Shown here in pieces: positions 8,505 through 17,083 of a stretch of 61,905 bases of DNA. The notes beneath the pieces are model-generated. The model worked only from the letters and a program-made list of their open reading frames with translations. It was not told where the DNA came from and ran no database searches. Source of the DNA: Nitrosopumilales archaeon (GTDB taxonomy: Archaea; Thermoproteota; Nitrososphaeria; Nitrososphaerales; Nitrososphaeraceae); the NCBI GenBank assembly GCA_009665115.1, contig WJXE01000001.1, positions 1-61,905 on the forward strand, given 5' to 3'. Every line of letters begins with the position of its first letter. The stretch's first letter is position 1. The translations under genes were made by a program, and so were the position numbers.

Positions 8505-9476
8505 TCACGATATTGCTAGCATACGCTCGATGGCAGCTCGTGCTTTCACAGCGGTTTTAGGAGGAACTTTAACTTGATACACGTTATTAATAAGCGAATT
8601 TTGAATTTTTTCCAAATTGATCAATTTCATATATTTGCATATAGCGTCTTTCTTAATAGGTATGAATTGTTTATGTGGATTTTCCTTCTTCATTCTGTAG
8701 AGTATACCCGTTTCTGTTGCAACTACAAACTGCTTTGCAGCGGATGCGGATGCGTGTTTCATCATTCCTTCGGTGGAAAGTATATGTGCAGATTTTTCCA
8801 ATTCTCCAGTCGCGATATGATACAATGTTGTTGAGGTACAACCACACTCCGGATGCACCAGAAAATCAGCATTGTTGAAATTCTGGAACATCTCATTAAT
8901 GTCTTGAGCCTTTATACCAGCGTGCACGTGACATTCACCGGGCCAAATGTACATGTTTTTCCTCTTTGTCATTTTAGCTACGTATGATCCGAGAAACATA
9001 TCTGGCAGGAATAGTATTTCTCTATTCGAGGGTATGCTGTTCACTACATTAACCGCATTAGAAGATGTACAACAGTAATCTGACAGGGCCTTTACTTCTG
9101 CTGTGGTGTTAACGTAACTTACTACTACAGCATCATGATGCTCGGCTATCCAAGATTTCAATTCACGGGCATTAATACTAGCAGCGAGCGAACAGCCTGC
9201 GTCAGGATCAGGAATTAAAACTTGCTTATCTGGACATATGATAGCAGCGGTCTCCGCCATGAAGTGCACACCACAGAACACTATAGTATCGGCGTCTGAC
9301 TGGGCGGCAGTTCGTGAGAGTGCTAATGAATCACCTATAACATCCGCTACATCTTGCACTTCAGGCAGCTGATAGTTATGTGCTAGAATCACTGCGTTTT
9401 TTTCCTTCTTCAAGGATAGCACTCGATGTTTGTAGTCTGCTTCAAGCATCATAATCGTGCATGTCTCACAGCACAT
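8505..9476 (-). CDS. nadA: Quinolinate synthase
   Basis: 323 residues. Condenses iminoaspartate with dihydroxyacetone phosphate to quinolinate using a [4Fe-4S] cluster. The conserved LAHNYQLPEVQDVADVIGDS start and three cluster-cysteine contexts (VFCGVHFMAETA, DYCCTSSNA, HPECGCTS) are present. The called ATG gives a Cys-rich N-terminal extension (CCETC); an in-frame ATG twelve bases before the end of this extension (MLEADYKH) is an alternative start. Convergent with nadC, with a 42-nt gap. The iminoaspartate comes from NadX encoded at 9853. Confidence 0.97.
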   Translation of the reverse strand: MCCETCTIMMLEADYKHRVLSLKKEKNAVILAHNYQLPEVQDVADVIGDSLALSRTAAQSDADTIVFCGVHFMAETAAIICPDKQVLIPDPDAGCSLAASINARELKSWIAEHHDAVVVSYVNTTAEVKALSDYCCTSSNAVNVVNSIPSNREILFLPDMFLGSYVAKMTKRKNMYIWPGECHVHAGIKAQDINEMFQNFNNADFLVHPECGCTSTTLYHIATGELEKSAHILSTEGMMKHASASAAKQFVVATETGILYRMKKENPHKQFIPIKKDAICKYMKLINLEKIQNSLINNVYQVKVPPKTAVKARAAIERMLAIS

Positions 9477-9569
9477 TTAAATGAGTATAATCGAGGAGAT
9501 GATTGCCCTACTAGTTCATGTCGTAGGCAATACTTGCCACTATAGTTGTGTTGAGATGAATGTGCATAT

Positions 9570-9580
9570 GTATATATAAG
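9570..9580 (+). promoter_or_regulatory. TATA box of the eS30 gene
   Basis: GTATATATAAG, whose centre lies about 30 nt before the eS30 ATG at 9605, is a strong archaeal TATA element, consistent with a leaderless mRNA. The divergent nadA start lies 94 nt upstream, so this interval also carries the nadA promoter. Confidence 0.55.
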
Positions 9581-9604
9581 ATGTAGCTTCAATAATCGTC
9601 AGCA

Positions 9605-9784
9605 ATGCCAACGCATGGATCTCTGACGAAGGCGGGGAAGGTAAGGGGGCAGACTCCGAAAATTCAAGGGAAGGTAAGACTAAGCCCTGTCTCAAAGTTG
9701 CGTAATAAGAATAACTTTATTAAACGCTTTGAGAAAAGGCGACCACCAGGGCAGAAGAGGCCAGAGCGAGGCGGAAGACGTTAG
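9605..9784 (+). CDS. rps30e: Ribosomal protein eS30
   Basis: A 59-residue, very basic protein beginning MPTHGSLTKAGKVR and continuing QTPKI, LSPVSKLRNKNNF and a Lys/Arg/Pro-rich tail. This is the archaeal form of the small-subunit protein eS30 (without the ubiquitin-like leader found in animals). It lies near the A-site of the 30S subunit. The length equals the family's. It is monocistronic or leads into nadX, 68 nt downstream. Confidence 0.94.
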   Translation: MPTHGSLTKAGKVRGQTPKIQGKVRLSPVSKLRNKNNFIKRFEKRRPPGQKRPERGGRR

Positions 9785-9852
9785 AAAATTAACAAGCCTG
9801 AAGTAATGAGCAGCCACTACGATTCTATCGAAGTAAAAAATTAGTGTTTGTG

Positions 9853-10686
9853 ATGAAGGTTTGCCTTATAGGTTGTGGAACTATTGGAAGCGAACTAGCG
9901 GTAGCCATAGATTCTGGTAAAGTAGGAAGCGCTACGCTTGTAGCGTTATTTGATACCGTCGAAGATGCAGCACAGAAACTGAAATTGCGATTACGCAAGG
10001 ACAATGTAGCTCTATTTTCAAACTTTTCAGAATTGGCTTCTTCTTCTGAATTCAAAGATGCGGACATCGTTATTGAGGCTGCCTCTCAAGCAGCGGCTAA
10101 AACCTTTAGTAAACATGTTGTTGAAAATAAGAAGGATCTGCTCATAATGAGCGTTGGGGCATTAGCAGACGAGTTCTTCTTATCCCAATTGTTGAGTGAG
10201 GTCTACACGAATGGAAATCATATTTATGTCCCCTCCGGTGCGATCGCGGGCATAGATGCGATTAGGAGTGTAAAAGGAATGCTAGATTCAGTGACGCTCA
10301 CAACAACAAAAAATCCCAGAGCTCTAGCCGGTGCTCCTTTTTTTAATTCCGAGCCTACAAGATTGAATTCCATAAAAAAAAAGACCCTGGTTTATCAAGG
10401 GACCGCAGCAGACGCAGTCAACAAATTTCCTGCCAATATCAACGTTGCGGCAGTACTCAGCCTTGCAGGAATTGGCATTCAACAAACGAAAGTCAAAATC
10501 ATTGCGGATCCTAATATTACTGTAAATCAACATCAAATTGAGGCGACGGGTGCTTTCGGAGAGATGTCTATAACCGTGCGAAATGTTCCAAGCCCGAATA
10601 ATCCAAAGACCAGTTTTCTCGCAATACTTTCAGCAATAGAATGCTTGCGGTCAATATGCGAGCCCGGAATTAAAGTTGGAACTTAA
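9853..10686 (+). CDS. nadX: L-aspartate dehydrogenase
   Basis: 277 residues from ATG at 9853 (GTG at 9844 is also in frame, but the Rossmann strand starts at MKVCLIG). The N-terminal NAD(P)-binding domain has GCGTIG; the central PSGAIAGIDAI and the C-terminal NQHQIEATGAFGEM carry the substrate site of the family. It oxidises L-aspartate to iminoaspartate, replacing the FAD-dependent NadB oxidase, and so supplies NadA. Together with nadA and nadC all de novo steps to nicotinate mononucleotide lie within 3.2 kb. Confidence 0.93.
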   Translation: MKVCLIGCGTIGSELAVAIDSGKVGSATLVALFDTVEDAAQKLKLRLRKDNVALFSNFSELASSSEFKDADIVIEAASQAAAKTFSKHVVENKKDLLIMSVGALADEFFLSQLLSEVYTNGNHIYVPSGAIAGIDAIRSVKGMLDSVTLTTTKNPRALAGAPFFNSEPTRLNSIKKKTLVYQGTAADAVNKFPANINVAAVLSLAGIGIQQTKVKIIADPNITVNQHQIEATGAFGEMSITVRNVPSPNNPKTSFLAILSAIECLRSICEPGIKVGT

Positions 10687-10756
10687 ACACACACCGGATC
10701 GCGCTTTTGACAGTTTATATATGGTTCATTATCTGACTTGAGTTAAGGTATTAAGA

Positions 10757-11056
10757 ATGAGCTACGGAGGATTCAGAAGAAACGATAACTTTGGTCCAAA
10801 ACCAGTCGAAACTGGTAAAGACTATGACGTACAGATTACAGAGATCAGTAGGAAAGGTGACGGTATTGCAAGGATACAGGGATTTGTAATCTTTGTGAAG
10901 AACGGTAAGGTAGGTCAGAACGCCAAGATTCGAGTGGTGCAGGTCGGAAACAGGTTCGCAACTGCTGAAATTGTGAATGGGGGACCATCGTCCACATCAT
11001 CGTCGCCAGCCTCAACGTCGACAACGGAATCATCTAGCGAGCAAGTCACAAGTTAA
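10757..11056 (+). CDS. TRAM-domain protein, probable RNA chaperone
   Basis: 99 residues: a short basic leader, a single TRAM/OB domain (about residues 15-75; GKDYDVQITEISRKGDGIARIQG, then VKNGKVGQNAKIRV) and a Ser/Thr-rich low-complexity tail. Stand-alone TRAM proteins in archaea bind RNA and have been described as cold-induced RNA chaperones in methanogens; that role is inferred here. A TATA-like TTTATATATGG lies about 35 nt upstream of the ATG, followed by the half-site TATCTGAC that resembles one arm of the palindromes at 37556 and 51484. Confidence 0.86.
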   Translation: MSYGGFRRNDNFGPKPVETGKDYDVQITEISRKGDGIARIQGFVIFVKNGKVGQNAKIRVVQVGNRFATAEIVNGGPSSTSSSPASTSTTESSSEQVTS

Positions 11057-11100
11057 TCTGCTTTACTGCCTCACACGCAGTCTGAGTAGCTTTCGTATTT

Positions 11101-11290
11101 TTATTCCACGGTCACTTTTTCAATCACATACTTCTTTTTCATTCCAAGCTTTTCAAGTATTATTAGTGAATTTATGATGGATCGGAGCACTTCGATTATC
11201 ATGTGGCCTGCAAATTTTCACTTTTCCTTTTTCTCTTACGTAGCCATTCCATCCTTCGACCACAAGTTTGGCAGGATCGAACATACTCAT
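11101..11290 (-). pseudogene. Small conserved-looking ORF with a one-base frame break
   Basis: From ATG at 11290 the frame reads MSMFDPAKLVVEGWNGYVRE, then a Lys-rich stretch ending in KICRPH. After this the plausible continuation (IIEVLRSIINSLIILEKLGMKKKY, ending VIEKVTVE and a TAA at 11101-11103) is in the next frame. Removing one base near 11212 would join them into a 62-residue protein with an amphipathic helix. Both halves have protein-like composition and the total length fits a single-base insertion exactly. No family is recognised. It could also be two chance frames. Confidence 0.4.
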
Positions 11291-11482
11291 GAGAAATAAC
11301 TTCAAAATATAAACATAATACTAACGTTCAGCCAACCATCAAAAGGTTATGCAGGCAAAGCATAATCCTAGGGCTTATCAGGAATATTTTATTGTGCGGG
11401 CCAATAAGTTCTTAGTAGATAGGCAATTGTTCTCCAAGGAAGCAGTATGCGGACTCTGCCGCGGTATCATCATAATGATAAT

Positions 11483-13309
11483 TTAACTTTTCGATTCATC
11501 TATGTAAAATATTACTTCACTTCTTTTGAGAGATGAAACCGAGAGTAGATGAGTTAAGGAGTTTTTCAACATTTCAGTATCAGGCGGCTCTCCTTCTATA
11601 TTTCCTGGCAGTACGAGATAGAGTCGAATATCGGAACCCAAGACATCAGCAAGCTCTTGATTCACTGTGGCAGTATATGGCCGTAATGCACCTCTGAAAA
11701 CTTCTGAGCGAGCTCTGACTGTTCCCGAAATCTTTTTACCCACAGGGGCATCAGGGCCGATGATTACAACTACACCTTTAGAGCCTCTGAATTTCACCGG
11801 TTCATCCGCTGCTCCTTCAGGCGCCATCATATTAACCGCTTCCTTCACGATCAAACCGGGGATATTAATGAAATTGTCAACCAATGAATCCCATTGTGCT
11901 CTTGCCAGAGAGGAAAAAGGCAACTCATAATCGTAGTCTCCTGTGATATGTATCAACGCATCTAGACTGCCAAATTTCGATCTAACCGTTTCGAAAATCA
12001 TTCGTACGCTCTTTTCTTCTGAAAGATTGACTGAGTGACTGTGGAAACCTCTGAATCGTGTCAAATCTGCGGGATTCTTGGCAAGTATTACAACTTGTTT
12101 GACATTGCTAGAAGACAGCGCTGCCGCGATTTTATTTGCACGATCCAGATCCTTTTCCGATGAAGACGTTATTGTAATGACAACAACTTTGTCCTTAATT
12201 TTTGGATGAAGTAAATTCGTTCCCAAGATCGCAGTTCCAACTAGAGGTTTGACTGGATAAAATACGCGATCGTTGGGAACAACCCTACCGTTAATTAACT
12301 TGCTTATAACATCGTCACACAAATTCAATACCATATTCGCAACGTCGTCTTGAGTCAGAAATTCACCGTCGACTATCATCTTGGCAGTATTGAATTGTAT
12401 CTTTTCGGCGATTTCTTGTACCTTCGCAAGTAACCCAGAGAGTACTGCCTCCATTTTCGCAACACTTGAAAATGAGTCAGTACTACTACTCTTCTGGGAT
12501 TTCGAGATTTCGTTGGCGGCTTCTCTTATGCCCTCCGAAATAAGTGGTTCAGGTTGACCGAGTAGCTGTAGTAATATGGTTAAAACTCTTTCAATTTCTA
12601 TAGATGTGAGGCCTTGATAGCCACCAATTCTTAGGAACTCGGCTGCCGCCTTGGGGTAGACAGTTTTATAAATTCGATCTGAGTGGACAGGACCCGGATT
12701 TGTAGCAATCGACTTTATGCCTTTTTCTACGAGCTCCCAAGCCAGAGCCTCTGCCAACCTATTCTTCGATCCTTGTGCAGAAGTGTAGGGAGCTCTAAAT
12801 CGATACGGTCTTTGCTCATAGCGATTCTCTTCAGTGAAAAATGTGGCAATCGTAATTATCTTGCCACCTCGTTCCATTGACTTAATTCCCTGTAGCGAAG
12901 TCCAAAAAGCCCCCGTAAGATGAATCGCTACACACTCTTTGAATTCCGCATGAGTGGCACTAGTAAATACCTTCACCGGACCTGACACTCCCGCATTATT
13001 TATGATAATATCGACCGTTCCAAATTCTTCTTTAATAACTTTGAACATATTGTTAATCCCAACCTCGTCTGCCACGTCTACCCCATGGAAAGATCGTACT
13101 TTACCAGTCGAACCGGCAGCCTTTACAGTATCTGATAATATTGCAGAGGTAAGCTCCAATGGTTCTCTTCTTCGTCCCATAATCACGATGTGTGCGCCGT
13201 TTTCTGCAAATTTTTTAGCAATCGCCTGACCTATTCCTGTACCGCTTCCAGTGATTACAACTATTTTACCGTTAAATTTCAAAGAAGGTCTAAAGGATTG
13301 CGCTTTCAC
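11483..13309 (-). CDS. Tandem short-chain dehydrogenase protein, related to the N-terminal half of Chloroflexus malonyl-CoA reductase
   Basis: 608 residues. SDR domain 1 (about 10-235) has the cofactor motif TGSGTGIG and NNAG; a helical linker (250-350) and a second SDR-like domain (365-600) follow. The architecture and segments such as NPGPVHSDRIY (compare FPGPIESDRI) match Chloroflexus malonyl-CoA reductase, whose N-terminal half reduces malonate semialdehyde to 3-hydroxypropionate, a step of the thaumarchaeal 3HP/4HB carbon-fixation cycle. However, the usual SDR catalytic Ser is Ala155 and the YxxxK lysine is Gln179 (Tyr175 is kept), and domain 2 lacks the glycine motif. The reaction is therefore uncertain. 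No cycle genes are adjacent. Confidence 0.8.
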   Translation of the reverse strand: MKAQSFRPSLKFNGKIVVITGSGTGIGQAIAKKFAENGAHIVIMGRRREPLELTSAILSDTVKAAGSTGKVRSFHGVDVADEVGINNMFKVIKEEFGTVDIIINNAGVSGPVKVFTSATHAEFKECVAIHLTGAFWTSLQGIKSMERGGKIITIATFFTEENRYEQRPYRFRAPYTSAQGSKNRLAEALAWELVEKGIKSIATNPGPVHSDRIYKTVYPKAAAEFLRIGGYQGLTSIEIERVLTILLQLLGQPEPLISEGIREAANEISKSQKSSSTDSFSSVAKMEAVLSGLLAKVQEIAEKIQFNTAKMIVDGEFLTQDDVANMVLNLCDDVISKLINGRVVPNDRVFYPVKPLVGTAILGTNLLHPKIKDKVVVITITSSSEKDLDRANKIAAALSSSNVKQVVILAKNPADLTRFRGFHSHSVNLSEEKSVRMIFETVRSKFGSLDALIHITGDYDYELPFSSLARAQWDSLVDNFINIPGLIVKEAVNMMAPEGAADEPVKFRGSKGVVVIIGPDAPVGKKISGTVRARSEVFRGALRPYTATVNQELADVLGSDIRLYLVLPGNIEGEPPDTEMLKNSLTHLLSVSSLKRSEVIFYIDESKS

Positions 13310-13479
13310 GGATTAAGCACTTTTCCATGACTATTAAAGTTAACCTCTGAGTGAGTATCTGGTCCTGATCTGGCTAATGAGCACTAAAATGATCGATTCG
13401 TTTCTCTCGTGTGCGATGAGGTCAAGGTTACGGTATTGTACCGACAACTTAATTAAAAGGGTAGCTACTCGTACTAACA

Positions 13480-14127
13480 TTGAGCGTTCCAGAGGCAAAA
13501 TTTAAGATTAATGCGAAGGAAGGTATCGTAGAATTAGAAGGTACTGTTACATTTGTTGACAAGCATTTAGAAAAGTTTGAAGAACTCTTCAATTCTGCAA
13601 TTAGAGAGGCCATGGGCATGGGAGTCGAACAAGGCCTTTCCAAACAGGAAGAAATTTATAAAAAATCTCTACCTCTCCATACAGAGACAAAGTTATCGGC
13701 AATGCAAACGAACAATACGAGGCATAGCCCCTCAAAACAGTCTCTAACTCTTCCGCCAATTCCTGTAGATCTAAAAGCAAATGAAGACAAGATTGGATTG
13801 AGGGAGTTTTATGCGCAAAAAAAACCGTCCAATCACTATGAAAAGGCCGCCGTGTTTGCCTATTATTTATCCCATTTTAACAAAAAAACAGAAATCAGGT
13901 ATGGTGAACTTTTATCCTGTTACGAAGAAGTCGATGAGAAAAAACCAAGCGTATTTGACATCGTCAAAAACTCTATCAGATATAAGGGCTGGCTCGAACC
14001 AGGCTATGATAAATTTGCCACTCGTCTCACAATCTCGGGAGAAAACTTTGTAAAGTTTGACCTGCCCCCACAAAAAGCCCGTTGGTCGAACAAAACTCAT
14101 GCAACTCAGTTGTCCTTGAATCGATAA
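13480..14127 (+). CDS. Hypothetical protein with a conserved C-terminal domain
   Basis: 215 residues from a TTG start. The N-terminal 55 residues form a beta-strand and helix unit (FKINAKEGIVELEGTVTFVD, then a long amphipathic helix). After a polar linker rich in Thr, Ser and Pro, residues 105-190 form a helical domain (LREFYAQKKPSNHYEKAAVF, ELLSCYEEV, VKNSIRYKGWLEPG) that resembles a winged-helix or effector-like fold. There is no signal peptide. I do not recognise a named family; a regulatory or DNA-associated role would be a guess. Convergent with endA. Confidence 0.75.
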   Translation: MSVPEAKFKINAKEGIVELEGTVTFVDKHLEKFEELFNSAIREAMGMGVEQGLSKQEEIYKKSLPLHTETKLSAMQTNNTRHSPSKQSLTLPPIPVDLKANEDKIGLREFYAQKKPSNHYEKAAVFAYYLSHFNKKTEIRYGELLSCYEEVDEKKPSVFDIVKNSIRYKGWLEPGYDKFATRLTISGENFVKFDLPPQKARWSNKTHATQLSLNR

Positions 14128-14150
14128 ACCTTCACACTGCTCTATTTTTA

Positions 14151-14702
14151 CTAGGCTCGCCACCATTCAAACCCGACAAAATCAACCTTTCTGTCCTTAG
14201 TCCTCGGGATTGCTAGGATAAACTGCTTTTTCACAGTTGTGGCTAACCTTCCAAAAAGCACAATTCCTGTTGCCGTCATATGGTCGGTCGGCTTGAAGAC
14301 CTGCACTAAATATGGTGCATGGTCAATCCCCGGGCCCTGCTCGTAAACGGCAAAGTCACAGCCAAATTTAAGACTTGGTGATACGATATAGCCCCTGTCC
14401 CGTAGGTTCTGAAAAACCATGTACTTTATCTCAAAATTTGCATATTCCTTCTTGCATATAGCCCGGATATCTTTGGATGATAATCGTCTGCCACCATTAC
14501 TAGATATTTCGAGTTTACCTATTTGACTCAAGTAACATCCCTCCATCAAATCCAAAATTAGTGGGGAATCAAATTGGATTCCTTTTGGCTTTGGGACTCC
14601 TAACGGTTTACCGTAGTATCCGTTTCCAAATAAAGCACGCGAGTGTTCTATATTCCAGACAATTATTCTATTTTCTACCAATATCCCTTTAATAGGATGC
14701 AT
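14151..14702 (-). CDS. endA: tRNA-splicing endonuclease
   Basis: 183 residues, the size of the short archaeal EndA subunit. It cleaves bulge-helix-bulge junctions in pre-tRNAs. The N-terminal domain is followed by the catalytic domain with the triad contexts: Tyr in CDFAVYEQG, His in GIDHAPYLVQV and Lys in TTVKKQFILAI. The start codon overlaps the stop codon of the upstream DUF47 gene (TAATG), indicating translational coupling. Confidence 0.92.
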   Translation of the reverse strand: MHPIKGILVENRIIVWNIEHSRALFGNGYYGKPLGVPKPKGIQFDSPLILDLMEGCYLSQIGKLEISSNGGRRLSSKDIRAICKKEYANFEIKYMVFQNLRDRGYIVSPSLKFGCDFAVYEQGPGIDHAPYLVQVFKPTDHMTATGIVLFGRLATTVKKQFILAIPRTKDRKVDFVGFEWWRA

Positions 14703-15355
14703 TACATACTCAGTGCCAATATAGTAAGCGAATCAGAGGTCTCTTGGCATTTATCAGCCATACCTTCAATCCCTTCGATCGCATCTTTTAAGAGAAGTAA
14801 ATCCTTAGTAACGGAGATTTCGCTGAGCGCCTTTATGATGACGGCCCTGTACCTTGCATCAACTTTTCGTTCCAATTTTTCAACATCTTGTGCAAGCTCA
14901 ATCGTACTTCCTGGATTAATACTGAGTGCCCTAGCCATTTCGTTCAATTTAAAAATCGCGTCAACGACCATTCCAATTAGCTGCTCTAAATCCTCATCAA
15001 ACTTTCCTTTCTTTAAAGATGTTAATTTCATATTGGCAAGTCTAAACGATACTCCACTGATATAACCTGCGATATCGTCCATAAGATAGGCGGCTCTCAA
15101 TACGTCCTCTCTATAAACCATCAGGCTTCCAATTTCTGCAACTTCTCGGGTAATTTTGCGGCGGAGATTCTCTACTTCTTCTTCGGCAGTTCTCATCCTT
15201 TCCAATGATGCATGTATATCCTTAACGTCTCCCCTGACAAGTGAGGTAGTGAGAGAAGACAATTCCCTTGCCGAATTTAAAATCCTACTAAATTCATCTT
15301 GCAAAACAGCCAATGCTTTCCGCTTGGCCTGTACTTCCAATTCCCCACTATACAC
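14702..15355 (-). CDS. DUF47 / PhoU-like protein
   Basis: 217 residues, almost entirely alpha-helical with heptad patterns (residues 5-90, 115-165 and 170-215) typical of DUF47/PhoU-like bundles. Family members are thought to regulate inorganic phosphate transport, often beside a Pit transporter; none is present here, so the role is open. The start is GTG at 15355, and the gene overlaps endA by one base. The alternative is an unrelated helical bundle protein, as no metal-binding motif is distinct. Confidence 0.68.
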   Translation of the reverse strand: MYSGELEVQAKRKALAVLQDEFSRILNSARELSSLTTSLVRGDVKDIHASLERMRTAEEEVENLRRKITREVAEIGSLMVYREDVLRAAYLMDDIAGYISGVSFRLANMKLTSLKKGKFDEDLEQLIGMVVDAIFKLNEMARALSINPGSTIELAQDVEKLERKVDARYRAVIIKALSEISVTKDLLLLKDAIEGIEGMADKCQETSDSLTILALSM

Positions 15356-15585
15356 TTATTTAGAAACACCTTATCAGGCTATTAATCCTTTTGACAAAGC
15401 AAAGATTTTCTGTTGTCTGCATGGATGGGTGAAAAGGAGGATCATTGGAAATCACTATCTGCATGATAGACATAAGCAAGCAAGAAGATAGTTGATTAGC
15501 TCAGTCCAAAATCATTATTCAGTTAGCTTCATTTAGTCTTACTAGAGCAGCACTGGTGCTAACGGTCATGTTTTCCTCTTTCTGA

Positions 15586-16545
15586 TCATAAATTCTCTCG
15601 TTGTTCAAAAATAGTATTTCGAATATCTATTAGGTCTCGAAGAACTGCACTTGCAGTTGGAATGCCCCCTGCGCCTTGACCAATTATAGTATGTTCACCC
15701 GATTGCTCAGACGAAAACGTCACCGCATTTAGGGTTCCGTTCACACAAATTGGATCCACATTTGATAATTCGGTCGGCTTGACATCGAGTTGTTTATTGT
15801 TACATATTGCAATTAATTTTATCGCATTTCCCCTTTTATGAGCTCGCCGAACATCTGACAGGCTGACTCCGGTGATACCACGTCTGTTTACATCTTTAAT
15901 AGCGTCAAGGAAAGGGACTGTCTCGGCATACCCCTTGTATTTGGCGTCGTTGAGGGCGTCTTCAAAGGTAAGTCCCTCCTCCATCTTGCTAAGGATATAG
16001 TTTGTGGTTCCATTGAGAATTCCTTGGAAAGATATTATGCTGTCTCCTTTAAGACATCGCTTTGCAAATTCTAATATTGGCGTACCACCCCCTACCGTCC
16101 CACTAAAACGAAGCTTAATGTTATTATAATTCGCAAGCTCCAAAAGTGAAGGAAATGCCAAGGCAAGAGGCCCTTTATTTACCGTGATGACATGTTTTCC
16201 TGATTTCATCGCTGCTATGATATTAGAAATACCCGGTTCACCGTTATCAAGATTAGTAGGGGTTAATTCCAGTAGCATTTCCGCATCCACCTTCTCAATG
16301 AGACGAAGAGGATCGAACTTGCGATTTTCTTTATCGTAGGCACCGACTGTACCTGACAGTTTCTTTGCGTTAAGTAACCGCTGAAGATCAAGTCCCGTTG
16401 CGGAAACCGCGTAGCCGCCACTATCGATGCAGGCCACAATACGTGGGTTAACTCCGTATAGCCTATACAGATCGGCGGAACGAGATAACAATAATCTTGC
16501 GAAACTCTGACCGACGACCCCGAAACCAATTACAACTAATCGCAT
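15586..16545 (-). CDS. hom: Homoserine dehydrogenase lacking its catalytic segment
   Basis: 319 residues. The N-terminal Rossmann domain (IGFGVVGQSFA), the linker (TVNKGPLALAF) and the catalytic-domain segments GTVGGGTPILEFAKRCL and LNGTTNYILSKMEEG are normal. At residues 203-213 the sequence reads YKGYAETVPFLDA. Family members read GYAE, then DPT.D..G.DA..K and about 15 more residues, before the next strand. About 25 residues are missing in frame at 15918/15919, including the Asp and Lys that in yeast homoserine dehydrogenase (Asp219, Lys223) are catalytic. The encoded protein should be inactive. The reaction (aspartate semialdehyde to homoserine) supplies threonine and methionine. Confidence 0.9.
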   Translation of the reverse strand: MRLVVIGFGVVGQSFARLLLSRSADLYRLYGVNPRIVACIDSGGYAVSATGLDLQRLLNAKKLSGTVGAYDKENRKFDPLRLIEKVDAEMLLELTPTNLDNGEPGISNIIAAMKSGKHVITVNKGPLALAFPSLLELANYNNIKLRFSGTVGGGTPILEFAKRCLKGDSIISFQGILNGTTNYILSKMEEGLTFEDALNDAKYKGYAETVPFLDAIKDVNRRGITGVSLSDVRRAHKRGNAIKLIAICNNKQLDVKPTELSNVDPICVNGTLNAVTFSSEQSGEHTIIGQGAGGIPTASAVLRDLIDIRNTIFEQRENL

Positions 16546-17083
16546 CCAAAGTGGATGTTAAATTGGGTTTAATATGTTTAAATTCGACGATTATCTTTTA
16601 GCGGCAACGTTGCGCAGATACGAAAAATTCTTACTTGCAGGAAGTTTCCTTCGAGAAAGTTAGTTGATAAGAACTAAGAATTACAACGATTACCGACTAA
16701 ACATACGATTTTTGTTAGAATAAAACAATTCCTTTTTTAGTTCTGGAATATTTTGACCTGACAGGAGTGCACGTTCCTTGCTTAATTTGGTGAAGCAATT
16801 GAATCCTTCAAGAATAAATTACACTACTATTGGGGCTGTTGCGAGTACCATTAACACCCCTGGTTTCAGATAGTTGTTACTCATTTTAGAAGGTGCCTAT
16901 TTTGTGCTAACCATTTGAAAAAAATCTGCAATTAATAATTAACTACCAATAGGACGAATGCTAGTTAAACTTAGTCACAAATGACGAACTAAATAAAGAG
17001 GATAGCGCAGATTCGGATTCCAAACAAATCGAAAATGATTTATTCGTATTAAAACTACAGGAAGAGAGGATTCGTGTCCACGT
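16546..17083. other. Gene-free interval between hom and the TSUP permease
   Basis: This 538-bp AT-rich stretch contains the hom promoter region at its left end (TTTAAA-like elements near 16560-16575). Between 16968 and 17080 one plus-strand frame without a start codon reads an acidic, helix-like peptide (DELNKEDSADSDSKQIEN), possibly the remnant of a lost gene. I see no tRNA, repeat or terminator. Confidence 0.3.
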
